DNA from: Oscillatoria princeps RMCB-10
GTDB lineage: Bacteria; Cyanobacteriota; Cyanobacteriia; Cyanobacteriales; Oscillatoriaceae
Length of the DNA stretch: 64,000 nt
Direction: 5' to 3'
Assembly: GCA_019359235.1 (NCBI GenBank)
Contig: JAHHHT010000028.1
Coordinates: 1-64,000, forward strand
Shown here one piece after another: positions 18,753-28,548 of the stretch. Position 1 is the first letter of the stretch. Every line of letters begins with the position of its first letter. Both the position numbers and the translations under genes were made by a program. The notes under the pieces were generated by a model that saw only the letters and a list, made by a program, of their open reading frames with translations, did not search any database and was not told where the DNA came from.

Positions 18753-19235
18753 CTATCCCCCCGAACTGCGCCCTGCGCCTTGCAACTCGGGCGGGGGAGT
18801 TTCAGACTCTTTAGCATTGAGCTTGCGGTTGAATTCGCGAATGCGGCGGGAGAGAAGGCGGATAATATTAACAGCAATTCCCGGCGTTTCTTCAATGGCG
18901 TCGTAGAGTTGCTGCTGGGTGAGCATCAGGCACTCGCAGGGGTCTACAGTCGTGACGGAAGCGGAGCGCGGTTCAGCATCAAACAAAGACATCTCGCCAA
19001 AACAAGCTCCCTGCTCGAGTTGAGCCAAATCTTGCTCGCCAATGTGAACACGAACCCTGCCAGAAACGACGATGTAGAGCGAGCGCCCCTCCTGACCTTG
19101 GGTAAAAATCGTGTGATTTGCCGGAAATGAAAGCTCGTCCATAACAGAAGCAAGCCGGACGAGAAAATCATCCCGCAGCTCTTTAAAAATGGGCACTCCT
19201 CTGACAAATAATAGCCGGTCTACACTGGTAAGCAT
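18753..19235 (-). CDS. Cyclic-nucleotide-binding domain protein
   Basis: 160 residues, essentially one Crp-type cNMP-binding domain: ELSFPANHTIFTQGQEGRSL, then YIVVSGRVRVHI, then the phosphate-binding cassette FGEMSLFDAEPRSASV, ending with a C-helix rich in Arg. No DNA-binding HTH follows, so it is a stand-alone sensor rather than a transcription factor. It lies 107 bases downstream of the transporter-HEAT gene on the same strand and is probably co-transcribed, which suggests it regulates that protein by binding cAMP or another nucleotide. Confidence 0.85.
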   Translation of the reverse strand: MLTSVDRLLFVRGVPIFKELRDDFLVRLASVMDELSFPANHTIFTQGQEGRSLYIVVSGRVRVHIGEQDLAQLEQGACFGEMSLFDAEPRSASVTTVDPCECLMLTQQQLYDAIEETPGIAVNIIRLLSRRIREFNRKLNAKESETPPPELQGAGRSSGG

Positions 19236-19342
19236 TTAGGTAGTTTATCCTGACGATGCCGGTTGCCGCACGGTCAAATTTCGAGGGGAGAAGTTTGAAT
19301 CCTGAACGCCTTCAAAATTCAAACTTCAAAGTTCAAACTTCT

Positions 19343-22300
19343 TTATGTGGCCTCAAAACCGGCTATTCCCTGATAGCTGGAAGCGGGGCTAGCGCCCCCA
19401 GGGGAGCCGGCGGTTGCGGGTGAGTCGCTAACGCCCAACTCAGCCATGATCTGCTTGACACCCCCCGCAACGAGGCGGTCGGGATCGTTGCGCAGCATTG
19501 GTAGCAATTCTATCAGAGCGCGGGGTGACGCCACTCGCAAGTAGGCAATCGCCGCTTCCCGCACAAACCCTCGGGGGTGGCGCAGGCAGGCCAAAATCTG
19601 TTCCGGCGTCAGGCTCCACCGGCTGGCGCGAGCCAGATGGAAGCAGCAAGCCAAAGGCCAGTCCGAGAGGAAGTGGCGCAACTCCAGGAGCCGGCGAACC
19701 CGGTCGCCACTCGCCATTGGCTGGTACGCCACCAGATCCGACAGACTTTGCAGCTTTTCCAAATCCGAGCGCCGGTCGAGCACGCTCAGCAGGGCTCGCT
19801 TGCTGGGCAAGTCCACCGTGTTGTCCAAAATTTCCAACCCCCGCGCCATATTCGCCCGGTTCCCGGACTTGAGATTGAAAGCCGCCGCCTGAATGCTCGA
19901 GTGGGGGTAAAGGAACTTCATCAGCAGGAACAGCCGCTCTTCCGCATCCGACTGCAAGTCCCGCAGCGCCCGCTGCAGCAGCTCAGCTTCTCCCCCCGCC
20001 ACCCGCTCCGGGCTCAAATCCAGGAGCGCTCCATAAAGCTGGGCGAGGAACATCAGCTCCTGGTCAATTAACAGCTCCACCCCGCTGCGGCCAAACCTGT
20101 CCAGCACCCCCTCAATCCCAGCTTCTCCGGGAATTTTCAGGAGGATGCGCAGGATATTGCGGCGCGTCGCGCCCCAAGAGGCGATCAAGTGATTGGCCAA
20201 AGCGTCGAGAGCTTCCGGAGTGCCAATCTGGCCAATGGCGCTCCATGCGTGGGCCCGCACCAAATCCGGCTTGTGAATATCTTCCGCCAGCTGAACCAAC
20301 TTGTCGATCGCTTCGTTTTCCAAGCGCACCAAAGCCCGCATGGCAGCGTCGCGAGTGGACTTGTAGTAAAGCCCCCGCAGCAGGGAAGGGTAGTATTCCT
20401 CCAAGTGGGTGGATGCAATCACCTCCAGCAGAGCGCAGCGCACCCGCAGCGACTCGTCCTGCAGCAGGTTGGGGATGTACAGCCGCAGCCCCTGCAAATA
20501 GTCGGCCTCTCCCAGCGCCCGACAGCCCATCACCCGCTCTCGCTCCTGCTTGTGGGTGAGCATCCGCCGCAGGGCGTTAGTCGCTTCGGCTTTTTGCTCC
20601 CGGGAGCCCTGGCGCATGATCAGGGCGGCGGCGGTTCCCCGCACCACCGGGTCCACTGCAGGGGCTAAATAGGGCCTCAAGGCTTCAATATCTGGATTTT
20701 TCTCGGTCAGCCAGACGTAGCGCAGGGCCAGGGCCAGGACTTCCGGAGGCAGGGGCTTGCCGATCAGCCCCCGCACTTGCTCCAGGTAGGCGGCTGTGGG
20801 GTGGGCGAGCATGGCTTCTAGGCTCTGGCGCTGCAGTGCCGGCGGCAGCGCTGGCAGCAGCGGCGCTAAGACCTCGCCCACATTTTTGGGGTCGATTTGG
20901 GCCAGCAGTTCAATACAAGAGCGCTTGTCGGCTTCTGTGCCGGGCTGCTGCAAGGTTTCCACCACGGCCCGCTTCAGGGCTCGCATGTCCACATCGGAAA
21001 CCCCCAGGCGTCCCCTTTCGGCACTGGAAACCAGCAGCCCGACGTAGCGGGAGCGCAGCATCCAGACGACGGCAGCCCAGAGCACGGACAGCAGTACAGT
21101 CAGACTGACGATTACCCCGCCCTCTACCTGCGACAGCTGATTCTCACCGGCACCAGGGAGCGCCAGACGGCAGCCCCAAATGATGGCGAAAATCAGCAAG
21201 CCGGTCAGCCCATCAGACAGGGGCTCGGCAATGCCGTTGACCCACGCCTGAACGTCGTCGCGATTGGCTTCCGGGATGGGCTGGAACAGGACGGGGCTGG
21301 CACCCTCAAATATGGTGTAGTGCAGCAATTCCTCGAAAAACTTCAGCAGCACCAAGCCGGAAAAGAAGGGAAACAGTTGCGTCACCGAGCCGAGTACGGA
21401 ACCGGCACCGATTATGGCCAGTCCTGCCGGCAGGATCGTGGCCGAGACAAACACGCCGATGCGCTCGACGAGCCGGCTGGAGGCAAACCACTGCATCACC
21501 AGCTCAAAGATGCCCAGGACGCCGTTGAACAGACCGATGAACGCCGCGATCGCCGTGCCGGCATCTTCTGGGTTCCGCTGTTCCAACTCGCTGAGGAACT
21601 GGAAATCCACCAGCAGATTCAGCACCTCGGCGAGGACAAAAAAGCCAATCAGGGGCGCGACGTAGTTCCAGATTGGCCCCCGGAGCCGCTTGTTGGCAAA
21701 CTCAGCCTGCTCGTCTTCTTCCTCCCTGAGCGGCGAGTCGGGAAACGATTGCTGGTAAGCTTCGCTGATATGCCAGAGAATCACCGCCCCCACCAGCATC
21801 ATCAAGAAAGCCATCAGGATCGCCCCCTTGAGCCCCACCCACTCCAGGAGCACCGGCAGGGAAAAGCCGCTGAGCACGTCCGCCACCAAGATGCCGCTGC
21901 TGACAATCGGGAAAGCCCGCTTAATTTCCCGGATGTTGAACAGTTGGTTGGCGGCGATCGAGGTGTTGAGGTCGTTGAGGGTGTAGATTCCGTCCAGCCA
22001 CAGCCGCATCAGAAACACCGTGATCCCAGCTACCCAAGCCAGCTCCAGCCCCAAGCCCCCGAGAAATAGCAGCAGCGGAGCCGCCATAATCAGGGCGATC
22101 AGCACAATCACCCGCCGCAGGGGCAGGATTTGCTGCAGCCAAGTGTAAAGCCCCCCTAATGCCGATCCAATTACGGCACCGGAGATATAAATCCACGGCA
22201 GCTGGTCGGCTCCGTACTCTTCCAAAAACAGGCCCACCGTGCTCGCCTCCAGCCACAGCACTCCCACAGAGGTTGCCGTGTAGAAAGCGAACATCAGGAA

Positions 22301-22390
22301 GGTTCGCTCCGCTTCTTCTGGACGGAGATTCACCCACTGCAGCAGTAGCTGCACCCATCTCCCTGCGTTCCGCTGATCTCTCAGTTCCAT
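19343..22390 (-). CDS. Large MFS/nucleotide-translocase-like protein with HEAT-repeat tail
   Basis: 1015 residues. The first about 440 form about 12 transmembrane helices resembling the Npt/ATP-ADP-translocase branch of the MFS fold (FLMFAFYTATSVGVLWLEAS; GIYTLNDLNTSIAANQLFNI). Residues about 480-980 are soluble HEAT-like helical repeats (DPVVRGTAAALIMRQGSREQ; RVMGCRALGEADYLQGLRLY; LVRAHAWSAIGQIGTPEAL). The HEAT part probably works as a cytoplasmic docking or sensing platform. The substrate cannot be read from sequence. The downstream cNMP-binding gene would complete a transporter-sensor unit. Starts at ATG 22390. Confidence 0.8.
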   Translation of the reverse strand: MELRDQRNAGRWVQLLLQWVNLRPEEAERTFLMFAFYTATSVGVLWLEASTVGLFLEEYGADQLPWIYISGAVIGSALGGLYTWLQQILPLRRVIVLIALIMAAPLLLFLGGLGLELAWVAGITVFLMRLWLDGIYTLNDLNTSIAANQLFNIREIKRAFPIVSSGILVADVLSGFSLPVLLEWVGLKGAILMAFLMMLVGAVILWHISEAYQQSFPDSPLREEEDEQAEFANKRLRGPIWNYVAPLIGFFVLAEVLNLLVDFQFLSELEQRNPEDAGTAIAAFIGLFNGVLGIFELVMQWFASSRLVERIGVFVSATILPAGLAIIGAGSVLGSVTQLFPFFSGLVLLKFFEELLHYTIFEGASPVLFQPIPEANRDDVQAWVNGIAEPLSDGLTGLLIFAIIWGCRLALPGAGENQLSQVEGGVIVSLTVLLSVLWAAVVWMLRSRYVGLLVSSAERGRLGVSDVDMRALKRAVVETLQQPGTEADKRSCIELLAQIDPKNVGEVLAPLLPALPPALQRQSLEAMLAHPTAAYLEQVRGLIGKPLPPEVLALALRYVWLTEKNPDIEALRPYLAPAVDPVVRGTAAALIMRQGSREQKAEATNALRRMLTHKQERERVMGCRALGEADYLQGLRLYIPNLLQDESLRVRCALLEVIASTHLEEYYPSLLRGLYYKSTRDAAMRALVRLENEAIDKLVQLAEDIHKPDLVRAHAWSAIGQIGTPEALDALANHLIASWGATRRNILRILLKIPGEAGIEGVLDRFGRSGVELLIDQELMFLAQLYGALLDLSPERVAGGEAELLQRALRDLQSDAEERLFLLMKFLYPHSSIQAAAFNLKSGNRANMARGLEILDNTVDLPSKRALLSVLDRRSDLEKLQSLSDLVAYQPMASGDRVRRLLELRHFLSDWPLACCFHLARASRWSLTPEQILACLRHPRGFVREAAIAYLRVASPRALIELLPMLRNDPDRLVAGGVKQIMAELGVSDSPATAGSPGGASPASSYQGIAGFEAT

Positions 22391-22995
22391 GCTGCGCTGA
22401 TTTCCGTTGCTTGTAGATGTCCGAAGGTGGCCTTGGCGCTAGCCCCACTCTCTGGCTGTTTCAACTGACATCCAGAATTAAAATCTTATTATTATAAACT
22501 CAACCCGCTTTCTTTTCAACTGTATTTTTAATTTTTAATTTTTAATTCCTTCTGGCCCTCACCCGACCGGCCCCGATGGCATAACCGTCAAGCCGCTCGC
22601 TGGGTTTCCCACACCTCACACTTGAGACTTCCGACTTCAAACTCCCGCTCTCTAAAACTCACTCAATACGCTGACTCTGACTGAATCAGGGCACTGGCGC
22701 TCACTTCCCGCTCGCCCCTTGGACTTGCGCCCGCCCCCTCTCTACAGGCTGTCACGCCTGCCGGCGCTCGCTGGCTCGCCTCCCGCTTCGCTGCCTGCCC
22801 CCACTGAATTCCACCTTCCCAGGCCGGTGCTGCCTTCCTTACTTTAGCTGCAATTAAGCTGCAATGGCAAGAGAGCGCACCTTAATAAAAATTAGGCGCT
22901 TTCAGTAATTTAGGTACAGATTTGCGCCCGATGGACAATCGGTCGCTTCTGGCGCTCTTTGGCGAAAGGCCAATATCCAGAAGCGACCGCTGCCA
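22391..22995. other. Spacer between infC and the transporter gene
   Basis: No gene seen. It holds runs of ATTTTTAATTTTT near 22530 and, at 22941-22988, a strong hairpin just after infC. Confidence 0.45.
22941..22988 (-). terminator. Long hairpin downstream of infC
   Basis: GGTCGCTTCTGG (22941-22952) and its perfect complement CCAGAAGCGACC (22977-22988) flank an inner stem TTGGC/GCCAA. It begins 8 bases after the infC stop. No U-tract follows on the minus strand, so it may stabilise the mRNA end rather than act as an intrinsic terminator. Confidence 0.5.
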
Positions 22996-23526
22996 TTATT
23001 TCTTGGGGGAGAGCAACATCATCATGCTGCGCCCCTCTTTCTTAGGGGCTTGCTGAACTTCCGCCACTTCTTGCAAGTCCGCTGCCATTCGCTTCAGCAA
23101 CTCCTCTGCCAGGTCAGTGTGTTGAATTTCCCGCCCCCGGAACATAATCGTAGCCTTCACCTTGTCCCCATCCTTGAGAAAGCGCTCCGCTTGATTGATC
23201 CGCACCTGATAGTCGTGCTCCTCAATCTTATAGCGCATTTTCACTTCTTTAACTTCAGCCGTGTGCTGCTTCTTCTTGGCCTCCCGGGCTTTTTTCTCCT
23301 GTTCAAACTTAAACTTCCCGTAGTCCATAATTCGGCAAACGGGCGGGTCCGCCTTGTCACTGACCAGGACTAGATCCAGCTCTTTTTGCTCTGCCATCCG
23401 CAGCGCCTCCTGAGGCGTCATAATCCCCAGCTGGTCTCCGTTCGTGTCAATGACGCGAATCTTGGGAAAGCGAAGCCTTTCGTTAATTTGGGGTAAATCG
23501 CGATTAGGACGTTTTTTTTCAATCAC
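22996..23526 (-). CDS. infC: Translation initiation factor IF-3
   Basis: Binds the 30S subunit, keeps it free of 50S and checks start-codon pairing. The IF-3N domain ([20 protein letters not shown], then [10 protein letters not shown]), the linker rich in Lys ([14 protein letters not shown]) and the IF-3C domain ([37 protein letters not shown]) are all complete. The frame is open to 23664, but homology starts at [10 protein letters not shown], so the true start lacks AUG: candidates are GTG 23526 (used here), ACG 23532 where homologues carry the initiator of MPVIEK, or ATT 23523. Rare start codons in infC are the classical basis of its autoregulation. No rpmI-rplT follows. Confidence 0.9.
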   Translation of the reverse strand: MIEKKRPNRDLPQINERLRFPKIRVIDTNGDQLGIMTPQEALRMAEQKELDLVLVSDKADPPVCRIMDYGKFKFEQEKKAREAKKKQHTAEVKEVKMRYKIEEHDYQVRINQAERFLKDGDKVKATIMFRGREIQHTDLAEELLKRMAADLQEVAEVQQAPKKEGRSMMMLLSPKK

Positions 23527-23532
23527 AGGCGT

Positions 23533-25230
23533 AGAAAGCGATCCGATTTTTAGTTGACAGTTTAGATGTAGTTTGGTCGGGGTGAAACTCCCCCCGGACT
23601 CATCCGCGGGGAGCTGTCGAAGGCGGACTTTGACCGCTGCCAAACTCTCGCGGGCTGGCTGCAAGATTTTGGATTGGACTCAAAGCTCTCTTCTCTTCTG
23701 AAACGTCCCGAACCTGGCGCGTTGGCTGCCGGCTCTGGGGTGGTTCCCCCAGTCCCAAGCCACCGCTGCCTCAACCCTAGCTGGCATCTCCAGAGCTGCT
23801 GAAAGCCCCAACCGCCAGCGGTTCGGCACTGATGTCTTTTGCAAAGCTTTCACCCGCCGCTGCCCTCGTCGGGTGCGCCAGCCCGGAATTGCCCTGTGCG
23901 GCTGACGCCATTGATCGCACACAGCATGCCGCAGCAGCTCCGCCCTCTGGCAGAGCTGCGCCGCACAGCCAAGCCAGACCAATGAGCGAGAGCGCTGGCG
24001 CTGTTTGGTGGCAATGGAAGCAAGGGCGTCCGGTTGGCAAGTGGTCTTCCTTCTGTCGGGGAAATGTTGCAACTGTTTGTCTATTCTATCCATATCCGGC
24101 TGCCAGCCCCTACCGGCACAGGCCAGCTGCGGCTGCAGCACCCGCTTTAAGCGAGCTGGTGGAAAGTTCTGCTGGTGAGTGAAATGATTTAGGCATTTGT
24201 TAAAAGATGTGTGATTATACCGCACTCTGTCAGCGCCGAGCTACTCTTGAGTCACTCTTACCTGCCATTCTACTCACAAGGGCGCTGAATTTTTATAACG
24301 CATGCCAATCAATTTTCTCACAGGACAGGAGTCCTGCGAAAGGCGGCCCGGTATTTTCAGAGGGCTTGGGCAGCGGCTGCTTTCGTCCCGCGACTCCCAG
24401 AACTGACCGGCTTGAAAGTCAAGTTGTTTTGAGCTGAGGCGAGGGTGAGGAATTCGGGGCACTGGCACAGGGGGTTGGATTTCAGCGAAACGGGTTCTGG
24501 CGGAACCGGCCCTGTGGCCGCACACAACTTCCGCGAGCGGGACGCCACTGACTCGGGGTTTGTTGACTTTCACTCCCCCGATCTTAGCGCACGATTTGAG
24601 GCATTACCAGGTCTGGCGTCAAAATAGATGCTGCCGGGAAAGGCTGCCGGTTCAGGCAATGGACATGCTGGTGGGGTTGGCGGCGTCCGAAGACAAGCGC
24701 CGGCGCAGCTATTGAGTTTCCCTCTGGCTGCAGCGAGTCTCTCGACTCCCCCACTCTCCGGGGTGCCCGCCTGAGTGCCAAACTGCTCGCTGGCAGCTGG
24801 CACGAGGAACTGAAGGCGGCCAACTGGGGACTAACAACCATAGACGCTGGCATTGCTTGCCAAGCCTAGAAGAAGCAACACGGGTTTTGGGCGCCCCCCA
24901 CCCGCCACGCAGCAAGGGCAGAACTTAACCGCCAGCTTTCCTTTGCAGTGGCCACCCAATAAATGGCCATCCCTAAGAAACTCTCTTCTGATTGTGCCCC
25001 TGCGCCCAAGCGGATCGTGCGGTCAGTCAAATCGCGACTTCTCTGGCACTCCCCAACGCCCGCCCCAGTTTGCGGACAGGCATTCGGTTTCCGCACTCAG
25101 AGCACCTGCCAGCGAGCCGGTGCGGCGCTGGCAGAAAGCCAGGAATAGGGGGCTCAATCGAGCCGGCGGCTGGCGCAGTGGCGATACCGTTTATGATCAC
25201 TGCTTATCTTGTCCCCGAAAGGAGAAACCT
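23533..25230. other. 1.7-kb region without a supported gene
   Basis: ORFs on both strands (for example 23680-24225 minus) lack family motifs and ribosome-binding sites. The strand before 25231 includes the Shine-Dalgarno of the pentapeptide gene. The upstream part may carry the infC leader. Confidence 0.4.
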
Positions 25231-25746
25231 GTGAAATTCAGAATACTTGCTATCCTCACACTGCTAGCTTCCCTGTGGTTGGGGGCTGCAGCTTTAGCTG
25301 AAAATCCCCAACACGTCAGGCGGTTGCTAAACACGAAGCAATGCCGGGGGTGCAACCTGAGCGGCGCTAACCTCAGACAAGCCGACCTCAAGGACGCCGA
25401 TCTGCGGGACGCCTACCTCGCCGGCGCTGACTTGCAAGGGGCTAACCTGTCGAAAGCTGTGCTGGTTCGCGCCGATCTCAGGAACGCCAAACTTGCCGGT
25501 GCCACTCTCACGGGTGCTGACCTCCAGGAAACCGCTCTCAATAACGCTGACTTGACGGGAGCTGACCTCAAACAGACGCGGATGAGTTTTGCCACTTTGG
25601 TGCAGGCGAACCTGCGCCAAGCCGATTTAAGGGGGGCTTACCTGATTCGCGCCAATCTCCGAGAAGCCAACCTGACTGGGGTGGATTTAACCAGTGTAAT
25701 TTTAACGAGAGCCACCATGCCTGATGGAAGAATCCACAAGGATTGA
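25231..25746 (+). CDS. Exported pentapeptide-repeat protein
   Basis: 171 residues from GTG 25231, chosen because AAAGGAG lies 7 bases upstream and a signal peptide starts right there (MKFRILAILTLLASLWLGAA, cleavage after ALA-E). The frame is open further upstream but without motifs. After NTKQCRGCNLSGANLRQADL come about 20 A(D/N)LxX pentapeptides, forming a right-handed quadrilateral beta-helix. Secreted or lumenal pentapeptide proteins are frequent in cyanobacteria and their roles are mostly unknown. The CxxC pair in the first coil could be redox-active. Confidence 0.85.
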   Translation: MKFRILAILTLLASLWLGAAALAENPQHVRRLLNTKQCRGCNLSGANLRQADLKDADLRDAYLAGADLQGANLSKAVLVRADLRNAKLAGATLTGADLQETALNNADLTGADLKQTRMSFATLVQANLRQADLRGAYLIRANLREANLTGVDLTSVILTRATMPDGRIHKD

Positions 25747-25842
25747 GGGCTGCCGCCAGTGGCGCGAGCGAAGGCGGTAAGCGTTTCCACGGTTGGCTTT
25801 CCGGGATGTCTACCAACAGTGAACAGTTAGCAATTACCAGCC

Positions 25843-26946
25843 ATGCAAACAGCAAAATTAGCGGGAAAATTAGCGCGGTTAATTCCAGTGAGTCTGGGAG
25901 TGCTGGCAGGCGGAAGAGGGCTCAGCCACCGGCTGGTCACTCTCGTGCTGCTGGGAGCGATAGCCGCTGCAGCGCCTGAAACGGTACGGCGACCGGCACT
26001 GGCGGCTGTCCTTTCTTCTTGGGAATTTGACGGGGCTGCCAATCAGCTTGAACTGACGGTGGAGCAGGGAACGAAGCCGACTTATTTTGTCCTCAACCAG
26101 CCGCCGCGCATTGTTGTGGAGCTGCCCAAAACCCAGCTGGGAGCCCGCACATCCCAAAAAACCTACTCGGGCGTCGTGCGGCAAATTCAGGTGGAGGAGT
26201 CAGGGGCGGGCCTGGTGCGGGTTGTTATGGAGTTCTCTCCGGAGGTGATTTTGAATCCGGGACAGGTGAGGCTGCTGAAGGTGGCAGCGCCGGTGGAGAC
26301 CGGCGCGTTCACGGAGCGCTGGGTGTTGAATTTCTTCATTTCTGAATCTCGCTCAATGCCGGCACCGCCACCGGGTCTGGCACCCGTGTCTGAGACTCCC
26401 CGGCTGCCGCCCTCTTTTGGCGGCCCGCCGGCAGCTAGCTTTCCTCCCCTGGGTGCCGCACCCGGCCCCTCACCGGCACTGCAGCCTGTCTCCGGCGGTC
26501 TGCCTGCGCTCCCCCCCGAGCGCTCCGCCCTTCCCAGTTTGCCGCCCGCCCCTGCTGTGGCTGTTCCTCCGTTGCTGCGCCCGTCCCCACTGCCACCGGC
26601 TGCCGGTGTCTCCCCGTCCCTCTTGCTCCCCGCCCGCACTCTGCTGAGTTTGCGCTATATCGGCGAGGGGGTTTTGGATCTCGAACCGGGGAAGCAACTG
26701 CAGGAAGTGTTGCTGCTCGAAGACGAGATTCGCGACTCTTTTGGCAATATTGTCGTGCCGGCGGGAACCCAGGTGATCGGGCGCTTTGAAACCAATCTCC
26801 GGGGCAGCCGGTTTATTGCCCAGGGCATTAGTCTTTTCGGTCGCAATGTTCGTCTGGAGGCTGAGTCTGACCGGCTTTCCCAACTCTCCGCCCTTCAACC
26901 GGGCCAAATTGTCCGCGTCCGCTTGAAAGAGGCTCTGCGCCCATAG
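25843..26946 (+). CDS. AMIN-domain periplasmic protein with TrbI/VirB10-like C-terminus
   Basis: 367 residues. A hydrophobic export signal lies at 28-55. The AMIN domain (residues 55-155: WEFDGAANQLELTVEQGTKP, IVVELPKTQLG, RVVMEFSP) targets proteins to cell-wall or secretin-type complexes. A Pro-rich linker fills about 170-265. The last 100 residues (LEPGKQLQEVLLLEDEIRDS; VPAGTQVIGRF; GSRFIAQGI) look like the beta-barrel domain of TrbI/VirB10 proteins, which caps outer-membrane channels. A role in an envelope-spanning complex is inferred. It follows the pentapeptide gene by 96 bases. Confidence 0.75.
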   Translation: MQTAKLAGKLARLIPVSLGVLAGGRGLSHRLVTLVLLGAIAAAAPETVRRPALAAVLSSWEFDGAANQLELTVEQGTKPTYFVLNQPPRIVVELPKTQLGARTSQKTYSGVVRQIQVEESGAGLVRVVMEFSPEVILNPGQVRLLKVAAPVETGAFTERWVLNFFISESRSMPAPPPGLAPVSETPRLPPSFGGPPAASFPPLGAAPGPSPALQPVSGGLPALPPERSALPSLPPAPAVAVPPLLRPSPLPPAAGVSPSLLLPARTLLSLRYIGEGVLDLEPGKQLQEVLLLEDEIRDSFGNIVVPAGTQVIGRFETNLRGSRFIAQGISLFGRNVRLEAESDRLSQLSALQPGQIVRVRLKEALRP

Positions 26947-27122
26947 GGAATCGGGCGCAAGCCAGCGCCCCGGATGAATAACCCCACCTCCGCACCCCCT
27001 TCCCCCCAGTAGGGCGGGGGACTGAGAGGGGGGTTTTAAATTTGCTCTGAAAAGTTTGGCAAAAGTCTTTCTCGTTTGCAAGACCGGCACTCGGGTGCGC
27101 GCGGGCGCGCACCCCTCTCGCT

Positions 27123-27242
27123 TTAGGTTTCTTTGCTCAAAAACCCTTGGATTTGTTTGATGGCAGCGGGAGCAATGTTAAACAGTGCCCAACCGGCGGC
27201 CAGCAGCAGTGGCCCAACAACGATAAGTACGCGCCAATCCAT
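27123..27242 (-). CDS. psbY: Photosystem II protein Y
   Basis: 39 residues: [20 protein letters not shown], then [19 protein letters not shown]. The MDWR start, a single transmembrane helix and the A-I-x-Q-(I/L)-Q tail identify PsbY, a peripheral small subunit of photosystem II near cytochrome b559. The Shine-Dalgarno AGGGGGA precedes the ATG. The gene is monocistronic and convergent with the AMIN gene. Confidence 0.9.
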   Translation of the reverse strand: MDWRVLIVVGPLLLAAGWALFNIAPAAIKQIQGFLSKET

Positions 27243-27347
27243 AGTTGATTCCCCCTTGTTACAAAACTGTTACGCGGTTCTCAGTTTTTATATTTTGCTC
27301 TGAAAGGGCGGATTTTTCCAGTCCTTTTGCGGAGCGTTGGGCATGGG

Positions 27348-27410
27348 GCATCGGGATGGTCTGATGGCGCATCGGGATGGTCTGATGGCGCATCGGGCAT
27401 CATCCCATCA
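27348..27410 (+). repeat. 21-bp tandem repeat GCATCGGGATGGTCTGATGGC
   Basis: Units start at 27348, 27369 and 27390, the last degenerating into CATCATCCC. Confidence 0.75.
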
Positions 27411-27481
27411 TCGCACCATCGCATTGGACAGGGGTTTGAGTGCTGCCTGACACCTGACACCTGACATTCAATTTATTAATC

Positions 27482-27552
27482 TCCGAAAGAACGGTCTTTA
27501 CAAAACACGCCTTCAGACGGGTTTTGTATATATGCTTTCTTCCGGAAGTAAG
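27482..27552 (+). repeat. MITE-like palindrome, family C copy 2
   Basis: TCCGAAAGAACGGTCTTTAC to GTATATATGCTTTCTTCCGG folds into one long imperfect hairpin with GCCTTCAGACGG at its tip. Nearly identical to copy 3 at 27695-27766. Confidence 0.8.
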
Positions 27553-27694
27553 GAATATAGTTAGATTTTGGACTTGGGATGTCGGGATTTTGGGCTGATT
27601 GCACCCGACTTGGGGCTGAAATTTGGCCACTGGACACTAGAAATCGCCTCCTAGGTGCCTGCGGATGGGACGCCACTGCCATAAATTCAGTTAT

Positions 27695-27766
27695 CTCCGA
27701 AAGAACGGTCTTTACAAAAGACGGCTCCAGACAGGTTTTGTATATATGCTTTCTTCCGGAAGTAAG
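27695..27766 (+). repeat. MITE-like palindrome, family C copy 3
   Basis: Same ends and stem as copy 2, with compensatory-looking changes at the hairpin tip (GGCTCCAGACAGG). Only about 140 bases separate the copies. Confidence 0.8.
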
Positions 27767-27887
27767 AAATGTGCTTCAATTGGGCGCAGGGTGTGGGGCA
27801 TCATCGCATTGCGGCGGGAGTGGGGAACTGAACAATCTCCAATGCGCTGTGCCCCATGCGCTATGCGCCATGCGCTGTGCCCCGATA

Positions 27888-28442
27888 TCAGTGGGGTGCA
27901 CAGAATCCGAGATTGGTGCCAATGCCTGCGTGCACTAAGGCGAGCTGCTCGTAGCGCAGCGCGTGCTCTATGAGTCCAGCTGCCTCAGCTTCGGATACGT
28001 CTCGCAGCCGTTTGGCGGGGACGCCGACAACGAGGGACAGGGGCGGCACGTCTTTGGTGACAATGGCACCGGCACCGATGATGCTGCCGGTGCCGACGCG
28101 CACGCCGTCCATGACGACTGCGCCAATGCCGATCAGGCTTCCCCGCTCAATGTAGGCTCCGTGAACGACGGCGCGGTGCCCGACGGTGACGCAATCTTCT
28201 AAAATTGTGGGCGATCCCGGGTCGCCGTGCAAAACGGCTCCGTCTTGGATGTTGGTGCGCTCGCCGATTTCGATGCGCTCGACATCGCCGCGCACGACGG
28301 CGCTGTACCAGATGCTGGCACCGGCACCCAGTAACACCGAGCCGGTGACAGTGGCGTTGGGGGCGACGAAAGCCGCTAGGGAGAGGTCGTTTGGGGGCCA
28401 GTAGGATGCCGGTTGGGGAAAGATATCGTTAAAATTGCTCAC
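27888..28442 (-). CDS. Gamma-carbonic-anhydrase-like hexapeptide-repeat protein
   Basis: 184 residues of left-handed beta-helix (VTGSVLLGAGASIWYSAVVR; IEIGERTNIQDGAVLH; TVGHRAVVHGAYIERGSLIG) followed by a C-terminal helix. The three metal-binding His are at H94-type positions in LHGDPG, VGHRAVVHG. It belongs to the YrdA/PaaY/CcmM-like gamma-CA superfamily, trimers with zinc or iron between subunits. Many such proteins are not active carbonic anhydrases, so activity is uncertain. There is no Rubisco-small-subunit-like repeat, so it is not full CcmM. Monocistronic. Confidence 0.85.
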   Translation of the reverse strand: MSNFNDIFPQPASYWPPNDLSLAAFVAPNATVTGSVLLGAGASIWYSAVVRGDVERIEIGERTNIQDGAVLHGDPGSPTILEDCVTVGHRAVVHGAYIERGSLIGIGAVVMDGVRVGTGSIIGAGAIVTKDVPPLSLVVGVPAKRLRDVSEAEAAGLIEHALRYEQLALVHAGIGTNLGFCAPH

Positions 28443-28548
28443 TAGGGTATCCGCAATCAGGTGAATGCCCGTAGAATTTCTCCAGGGGATAGAATGCCCC
28501 TAGCTATAATAAAAGCACTAAAAGTGCCGCATAATATAATATGCTGGT

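Larger units (their letters stand above)
27243..27887. other. Repeat-filled spacer
   Basis: Contains three 21-bp units of a GCATCGGGATGGTCTGATGGC tract (27348-27410), two family C palindromes and further GCATTGG motifs. No gene is supported. Confidence 0.6.

Noticed and set aside
20897-22069. 390-codon ORF antisense to the transporter-HEAT gene
   Set aside because: It is a frame shadow of a clear protein on the opposite strand.
23680-24225. 181-codon minus-strand ORF upstream of infC
   Set aside because: Gln/Arg/Trp-rich sequence without any domain; typical of a random GC-rich frame.
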